64,000 bases of DNA from Chrysomallon squamiferum (lineage: Eukaryota > Mollusca > Gastropoda > Neomphalida > Peltospiridae): NCBI GenBank assembly GCA_012295275.1, contig CM022675.1, positions 7,075,832-7,139,831 on the forward strand. Direction: 5' to 3'. Below the pieces are notes generated by a model, which saw only the letters and a list, made by a program, of their open reading frames with translations, had not been told where the DNA came from and made no database searches. Shown one piece after another: positions 60,369 to 64,000 of the stretch. The stretch's first letter is position 1. Every line of letters starts with the position of its first letter. The position numbers and the translations under genes were made by a program.

Positions 60369-62589
60369 GAATAAAAATTAAAAGCAGTAATGCTAAATGA
60401 AAGAAGGTCCTTCACAATAAAACATTCTTAAAACAAACAGCATGAAATTAAGTGTGAGTTGCTTGTGAAAAGCTGTTGTTGCATGTTATTGTGATTGCTG
60501 TTGTAGTTGTTTTAGTTGCATTGGTAATAATAAATGGTGCAGAGGTGAGCAGCAGTAACATTATCTTCAAATTTTAATTTTTATTGTATTATCAGCATCA
60601 TCATCATCATCATTATTATTATTATTATTATTTTGTTGTTTTTTTGTTGTTATTATTACTACTATTTTTATTACTATTATTGAAATTATTTTTATTTTTG
60701 CAATCTGTTAAGTCATCTGTTAAGTGCTTCCTCTGTAAAACCACCCCCTATCCTATCTAGTACCTCAAAGGAGATGAAATAAGCTTTTCTAACTATGGAA
60801 ATTAGCAGCTGTGTTGAATTACTGTTAAAAACAAACTCATTTTTTTTTGTTTTTTTTGAAGGATTCCAGTCCACTGATCAAGGGCAAAAAGTCTCTGCAG
60901 ACAAAGTCTGAACATGAGGTGAGTATTGCTTTGTACACTGGTACTACTTGATACATGTATCTTGTGACATTCTGTTCACAAGAACTAAAGAAGATTGTGG
61001 ATGATGCATGTATCTAATGATATTCTGTTCACAAACTAAAGAAGATACTGTTTGACACATGTATCTTGTGACATTCTGTTTAAAATGAACTAAAAATGAT
61101 AATGATATTCTGATTAAAAACTAAAGATGATACAAGATGATTCAGGGTCTAGTGTTATTTTTTTTTCAAACTAAAGCTAAAATGATAGGTGTCTAGTGAT
61201 ATTCTGTTCATAAGATGATTTATGATTTGCTGTATCAATTAAAGTGGTGAGATGGTACTAAAAACATTAGATTTTGTACATAAAAATGAAACTACATGAT
61301 TCATACATACTGAGCTTTTGTTAAAAATTTTATGTACAAACTAAAAATGGTACTACATGATTCAAGAGTCTTGTGATTTGCTGTATCAAAACCAAAGATG
61401 GTACTATATGACTATAAATGTATCTGGTAATAATTTGTACAGAAACTAAAGTCTGTTGTATCTGATAAAGATGTAGTGAGATTTTGGACAGCAAATACAG
61501 ATGGTACTACATGATACAAATGTCTAGTAAGATTTTGTAAAAAAAACCAATAAGGATACTATATGATACAAGAATCTAATGAGATTTTTAGCAAAGACTA
61601 AAGAAGGTATTACATGATACAAGTCTTGATAAATTTTGTACATAATTAAAGATGGTACAAATATCCAGTGAGATTTTGTACAAAAACAACAAATTTTACC
61701 ATAAAATTTCATTGGAATAAATACATATTCTGTAAATTTGTTTACAAAAACTTAATACAGATGATTCTCCAAAGGGAATATTTGATTAAGTTACACTGAA
61801 TACAAGAATTTCACAGAGAAATAGTCCGTTTTATTTTGTAACCACTAAAACTGTAAATTCTGTCACATCACTGCATCACTAGAGTCACTGAGATTCTCTT
61901 TCATTATTTTTCTGTTTTTGTTTTACAGGATCTGGTCTCGGGTTCATCTTCTGAGAAGAGCCTTTCTCTAGGGTCGAAAATATTTTCAAAATATCACAGA
62001 AAAAAGCATATATCTGATGTAAGCAATGTTAACACATTCATATTACTGTTCCAGCATTAGTGAATATTTTGTTACAGTTATTGCAAATGTGACCTGCATT
62101 TATAAAAGGCACTTAAAACAGTTGAAGGATAGGTTGTTATTTGTGTAAATAAGAAAGATGTAAGTTAATGTAAAGCTATCTGAAATTGGGCAGCTGTAGT
62201 CTTTCTGGTTTCAGTTATTAATATTTAAGATTTGAAAAAAATTCAATGAAATAATATATAAATAAATAAATAAATAGTAATAATGATACTATTAATAATA
62301 AAAATAATAATAACAGTAATAAATCAACAAAAATACTATCTTAGTCATACAGTTATTATCTCACATTACTGTTTCCAATCAGATACAACATACACCATAG
62401 GACATTACCATTTTGTACACCAACACATACATACAGAAACACACATACACAAATATCTCTGAAAGGAAAGAGTTAAAAAAGAAAACCACTTTGATTTACT
62501 GAAACAGTTAAATTATATTTCAGAATCTGAATAAATCTTTTGACTCGTCAAATCAGTCAGATGACCTTGACAGTAACCAGATTGGTTAG
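49486..62589 (+). CDS. Gene C: unrecognised single-pass membrane protein with giant repeat-rich tail
   Basis: Ten exons: 49486-49668, 50298-50425, 50955-51218, 51978-52018, 52803-52898, 53461-59996, 60235-60324, 60862-60918, 61929-62018 and 62524-62589. All have GT-AG borders and compatible phases. ATG at 49490, TAG ending at 62589; about 2515 residues if the indels in the large exon are disregarded. Residues 1-~18 resemble a signal peptide (MSYLLLFFGAQWLILNG). The ~190-residue ectodomain has eight cysteines and an LRRCT-like motif. Residues ~214-234 are one hydrophobic helix (IFFFICFHAAVMTLLIALLI), followed by a ~2280-residue Ser/Lys/Glu-rich tail with several tandem repeat families, an RRxS array and RVxF-like motifs. 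I do not recognise an orthologue. The function is unknown; a membrane-anchored signalling scaffold is inferred from motifs only. The 3' part of the large exon contains several frame breaks. Confidence 0.75.
49669..50297 (+). other. Gene C intron with long TC tract
   Basis: Contains poly-T (49744-49768) and a ~100-nt (TC)n tract (50157-50256) ending about 40 nt before the acceptor AATTTCAG. A near-duplicate phrase (TTACTCAAA.AGT.ATTTGATCAATA.CATTAATT) occurs at ~49986 and ~50080. Confidence 0.8.
50157..50256 (+). repeat. (TC)n microsatellite just upstream of a splice acceptor
   Basis: About 100 nt of almost pure TC. Reverse-strand poly-RE frames over it are artefacts. Confidence 0.97.
50298..50425 (+). 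CDS. Gene C exon 2, LRRCT-like motif
   Basis: 42 codons flanked by split codons. It reads DIRKHELRCTCEFLNFAESL and on to FHDTICSSIVITKC. The C-x-C-E-F-L-x-F start, followed 22 residues later by another Cys, resembles the C-terminal cap of leucine-rich repeats in Toll-like receptors. No leucine-rich repeats precede it here. Confidence 0.75.
50426..50954 (+). other. Gene C intron 2
   Basis: AT-rich with AAT/AAAT repeats (50797-50853); ends in GTTAATGTAG, a weaker acceptor. Confidence 0.6.
50955..51218 (+). CDS. Gene C exon 3
   Basis: 87 codons between split codons. Begins INPVTKLRSIQGKPVYAVF, with a short hydrophobic GGRVFDVTAFDF piece, then a Lys/Glu-rich probably helical stretch and VLDADSLSEQAGVSMLDA. 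Donor GCTG|GTCAGT. Confidence 0.75.
51219..51977 (+). other. Gene C intron 3
   Basis: AT-rich with short trinucleotide runs (TTA, AGT) near 51365-51510 and a TA tract at 51916-51934. Ends TTTAAACAG. Confidence 0.65.
51978..52018 (+). CDS. Gene C exon 4 (acidic juxtamembrane)
   Basis: 41 nt: completes Val191, then EDDPEEKFEHNTD; donor GAT|GTATGT. Confidence 0.65.
52019..52802 (+). other. Gene C intron 4 with ~25-30 bp minisatellite
   Basis: From ~52535 to 52790 there are about nine degenerate copies of AAAAAGAAACTTAATTTTGT(T)TATC, running almost to the acceptor CATCTTTCCAG. The plus-strand frame 52632-52910 (LNFVNQKKKLNFHLSL...) is this repeat running into exon 5. The minus frame 52041-52427 has no exon borders. 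Confidence 0.75.
52803..52898 (+). CDS. Gene C exon 5, transmembrane helix
   Basis: 32 codons in phase 0. EESYTMLEKE precedes a ~20-residue hydrophobic helix (IFFFICFHAAVMTLLIALLI) ending SK at the cytoplasmic face. The exon is exactly in phase with both neighbours; skipping it would give a soluble form. Confidence 0.75.
52899..53460 (+). other. Gene C intron 5
   Basis: AT-rich, poly-A at 53425-53449, ends TTAAATTTCAG. Confidence 0.75.
53461..59996 (+). CDS. Gene C giant exon 6 (cytoplasmic tail)
   Basis: 6,536 nt between the acceptor AAATTTCAG and donor ACTGAG|GTGAGT. It is open without interruption from 53461 to 57441 (phase 0) and then needs several one-base corrections to stay open to 59996, again in phase 0. 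In order it encodes: a short lysine-rich juxtamembrane stretch; an RRES repeat array (residues ~295-446); a Met/His/Gln-rich segment; a ~10-residue repeat region (NIKQHEP/DTKxxE types, ~54.67-55.2 kb); a region with five RVxF-like motifs (residues ~934-1339); a 14-residue FEKKKSFDPPKxE repeat (57.2-57.65 kb); an 11-residue SPVSQQxTEQM repeat (58.42-58.57 kb); SPTSKKSxKLKL repeats (58.75-59.1 kb); and three EWQGRDA-type repeats (59.28-59.64 kb). No enzymatic domain is recognised. Confidence 0.75.
53635..54090 (+). repeat. Coding 45/30-bp minisatellite: RRESAMHPGSMHEGS array
   Basis: Twelve units of 15 residues (RRESAM(H/Y)PGSM(H/Y)EGS) or 10 residues (RRESAMHEGS, lacking a PGSM-type five-residue piece). 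Eleven contain RRES; one is degenerate (RCET). RRxS is the established PKA-type phosphorylation consensus. Units are nearly identical at DNA level, indicating recent expansion. Long frames in the other five readings are shadows of the repeat. Confidence 0.9.
54668..55200 (+). repeat. Degenerate ~10-residue coding repeat
   Basis: Runs of units such as NIKQHEPNMK, DTVQLESNIR, DTKAYQIKLR, NTKLSETDVK, NITQKESNIK and DVRLQQLNVI. Roughly 27-33 bp period with amphipathic, charged character; much older than the RRES array. Confidence 0.6.
55552..56769 (+). other. Cluster of five RVxF-like PP1-docking motifs in gene C tail
   Basis: RISF at 55552-55563, KVSW at 55675-55686, KMVQF at 56068-56082, KTVSW at 56233-56247 and KDVQF at 56755-56769. 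All fit the established [R/K]-x(0-1)-[V/I]-x-[F/W] pattern of protein phosphatase 1 docking sites, and they recur in similar basic-before, acidic-after settings. Short motifs arise by chance, so binding is an inference. Confidence 0.4.
57180..57660 (+). repeat. Coding 42-bp repeat (FEKKKSFDPPKGE)
   Basis: About ten imperfect 14-residue units, for example DFEEKKSFDPPKSE and EFEKKKSADPPK. Two frame breaks fall inside it: one extra A (57435-57438) and one missing T (57575-57576). Between them the unit continues in the +1 frame as NEFEKKSFDPEKSEVENKS. Confidence 0.8.
58424..58575 (+). repeat. Coding 33-bp repeat (SPVSQQ..EQM)
   Basis: Five units of SP(L/V)SQQ followed by four or five variable residues (YVEWL, FTEQM, DTEQF). 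Near-identical DNA units of 33 bp. Confidence 0.85.
58750..59110 (+). repeat. Coding repeat SPTSKKSVKLKL/SPTSWKSKKQEG
   Basis: Alternating 12-residue half-units forming 72-bp units, about five copies, very lysine/serine rich with S-P sites. Three of the frame breaks lie in it. Confidence 0.8.
59278..59650 (+). repeat. Long coding repeat EWQGRDAxxF, three copies
   Basis: EWQGRDANTF, EWQGRDAKSF and QWQNKDSRPF occur about 130 and 190 nt apart. (V/Y)FLQS(S/P)-type words sit between them, so the underlying unit is probably ~60 residues. Confidence 0.65.
59997..60234 (+). other. Gene C intron 6
   Basis: Short AT-rich intron ending TTATTTTTCTAG. Confidence 0.8.
60235..60324 (+). CDS. Gene C exon 7
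   Basis: 30 codons, phase 0: YESSVSLLSSRDSSPVTGVR and onward; donor TCG|GTGAGT. Open reading in the expected phase shows the tail continues beyond the TGA at 59964. Confidence 0.75.
60325..60861 (+). other. Gene C intron 7
   Basis: AAAT repeats (60331-60368), ATC and TTA runs (60597-60632); ends in a T-rich tract and GAAG. Confidence 0.7.
60862..60918 (+). CDS. Gene C exon 8
   Basis: 19 codons, phase 0: DSSPLIKGKKSLQTKSEHE; donor GAG|GTGAGT. Confidence 0.72.
60925..61735 (+). repeat. Intronic ~50-60 bp minisatellite
   Basis: About fourteen degenerate copies of ACTAAAGATGGTACTACATG then ATACAAGTATCTAGTGAGATTTTGTAC (with older variants using ATTCTGTTCA). The array starts a few bases after the donor of exon 8 and fills most of intron 8 (60919-61928). 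Confidence 0.8.
61929..62018 (+). CDS. Gene C exon 9
   Basis: 30 codons, phase 0: DLVSGSSSEKSLSLGSKIF then SKYHRKKHISD; acceptor TTGTTTTACAG, donor GAT|GTAAGC. Confidence 0.75.
62019..62523 (+). other. Gene C intron 9
   Basis: AT-rich with AAT-type repeats near 62255-62330; ends TTATATTTCAG. Confidence 0.7.
62524..62589 (+). CDS. Gene C last coding exon
   Basis: 21 codons plus TAG: NLNKSFDSSNQSDDLDSNQ then IG. Acidic/Ser C-terminus. Confidence 0.75.
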   Translation, partial: NLNKSFDSSNQSDDLDSNQIG

Positions 62590-63221
62590 TCAACTACAAC
62601 CACAACAGCGTTTTTCTTTCTGAAACTTTCTGTGTTTTTTCTTTCTTTCAGTCTCTCCATTTCTTTTGCACTTTGTTCCTTCATTATTTTTTTCTTTCTT
62701 TCTTCATTCTTATTCCTGTTTCTTTTTTTCTGTCATATTTTGTTTGTTAATGATATATTAGATAAAGAAAATTATTTATTATTCTTGTGATAATTGTAAT
62801 GATCTACACAACATCAAATAATTAAATTAGTTCTTTTACTATATTTATTTGCAAAACAAAATAAAAAGCAATTTTTCAATATATACATTATTTGTAAATT
62901 AAGCTTTAAAAATATTATGTCATAATTATTAAACGTGTTTATTTGTTTATTTCAAAATCTTTATTATGTTTATATTCATTAAATGTTATATTTATTACTC
63001 AAAGACTTTGAAACATAAAATTTCGAAAAATAACGGAAATATATTAACATAGGAAAATGTTTCTGAAATATCTGTTATCAGCTACTACATACATTTAAAA
63101 TTTACTTGAACTGCTATGTACTGATGGTTTAAATAGATTGTGTATGCTTCCAAGTTATAGTTTTATTAATTAGTGATAACCAGTCTTTGCTAATAATAAA
63201 GTATGACAGTAAATTAATAAA
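62590..63221 (+). other. Gene C 3' UTR (extent inferred)
   Basis: T- and A-rich sequence after the TAG. AATAAA polyadenylation signals lie at 63195-63200 and 63216-63221. The end of the transcript is not proven. Confidence 0.4.
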
Positions 63222-64000
63222 GCTATGGCAGGTTAATGGAGGCTGTCATTTTTCATTTTTTTTCTTTATGATGTCATGTCGAACATGGAAATGTAAAACA
63301 TTACCAATACCTGATATTGAAAATCATCATTGTGAAGGTCCAAAATACTTAGTCTATCAAGGATGTTTTTAATTTCTATGTATGAGATGATGTCAACATT
63401 CACCTCGGCATGAGTTTTAGTTGTAAAATTTTATTGTTAGCAAAGGTTGGTGTCCAAAAAGGTTGAAGTGTACAAAAAGTACTTGCACACTTTGTTACTA
63501 CTATTGCAGATAAATTTTAAGCAGTAGGATTTTATTTAAATTAAACTATTAATTAGTTTTTATTAATGTGAATCTATAAACAAAAATTTTAAAAATTAAT
63601 AAATTTGAGCATAAAAATCTTTCTCATATTTTTATTTTTTTTTTATTTTTTTTATTTTTATTATTATTTTATTTTTTTATAGTTTTAATTCATGAAAATA
63701 AAAACTGTTTCAAAAAGAAATAATAGTATGCAGTATAAACAAAAACATGCACACACAGACATTCTCACATACATATAGACACAATATACATAAACACAAC
63801 CATATACTCACACATATCTGCACACATAAACCTATACTCACTTGCACATACTTAGACACACATACACACATACACACACACACACACACACTCACTCACA
63901 TACACACATAAACACATTCACACAGAATAAACAATACTAATTTACAAGCACAGACAGAAGAAAACAGAAATGTTGTAACAAACAGCATTTTAAACAGCTA
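63222..64000. other. Downstream DNA with (CA)n-rich tract
   Basis: A plus-strand frame at 63187-63372 lacks exon borders. T-rich runs lie at 63625-63680 and a CA-rich tract at about 63725-63935. No gene is supported. Confidence 0.5.

Overview
This is eukaryotic, strongly AT-rich nuclear DNA with large introns, GT-AG splice sites and very many microsatellites and minisatellites. There is no operon structure, ribosome binding site, tRNA, rRNA or CRISPR. An SH3BP5-family gene with canonical animal splicing shows a metazoan. The compact exons, AT-rich introns and dense simple repeats fit a mollusc or another lophotrochozoan, but that placement is an inference and not proven here.

Layout. (1) About 0.8-31.4 kb holds the 5' part of an unrecognised minus-strand gene (gene A). 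It has a non-coding first exon near 31.25-31.43 kb, a second exon at 26040-26260 carrying the ATG, and a third exon at 832-1013 whose phase matches. The rest of the gene lies off the left end. Its ~5 kb and ~25 kb introns hold simple repeats, several decayed minisatellites, a ~5 kb decayed tandem array (11.1-16.3 kb) and a cluster of nuclear-receptor-type half-sites. (2) About 31.4-32.35 kb is a head-to-head promoter interval. (3) 32349-41548 is the plus-strand SH3BP5/REI-1 family gene: seven constitutive coding exons, 833 residues, with a well-formed 66-nt in-frame cassette exon in the intron between exons 5 and 6. (4) About 41.5-48.3 kb is 3' UTR and intergenic DNA, with a 42-bp minisatellite and a possible hAT-type transposon end. 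(5) 49486-62589 is gene C on the plus strand: ten exons, conceptually ~2515 residues, not recognised. It predicts a signal peptide, a short cysteine-rich ectodomain with an LRRCT-like motif, one membrane helix, and a ~2280-residue cytoplasmic tail encoded mostly by one 6.5-kb exon.

Most interesting is gene C. Its tail starts with a tandem array holding eleven copies of RRES, the basophilic (PKA-type) consensus R-R-x-S. Further along are five RVxF-like motifs of the kind that dock protein phosphatase 1, followed by several more unrelated repeat families. This suggests a membrane-anchored kinase/phosphatase substrate scaffold, as a hypothesis only. The 3' 2.5 kb of the same exon carries a cluster of frame-breaking indels, although every downstream exon stays open and in phase. 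Local assembly error is the simplest explanation; allelic or pseudogene decay is the alternative.

Limits: everything was read by eye. Splice sites are predicted from sequence, no database search was run, and UTR ends and transcription starts are not determined.
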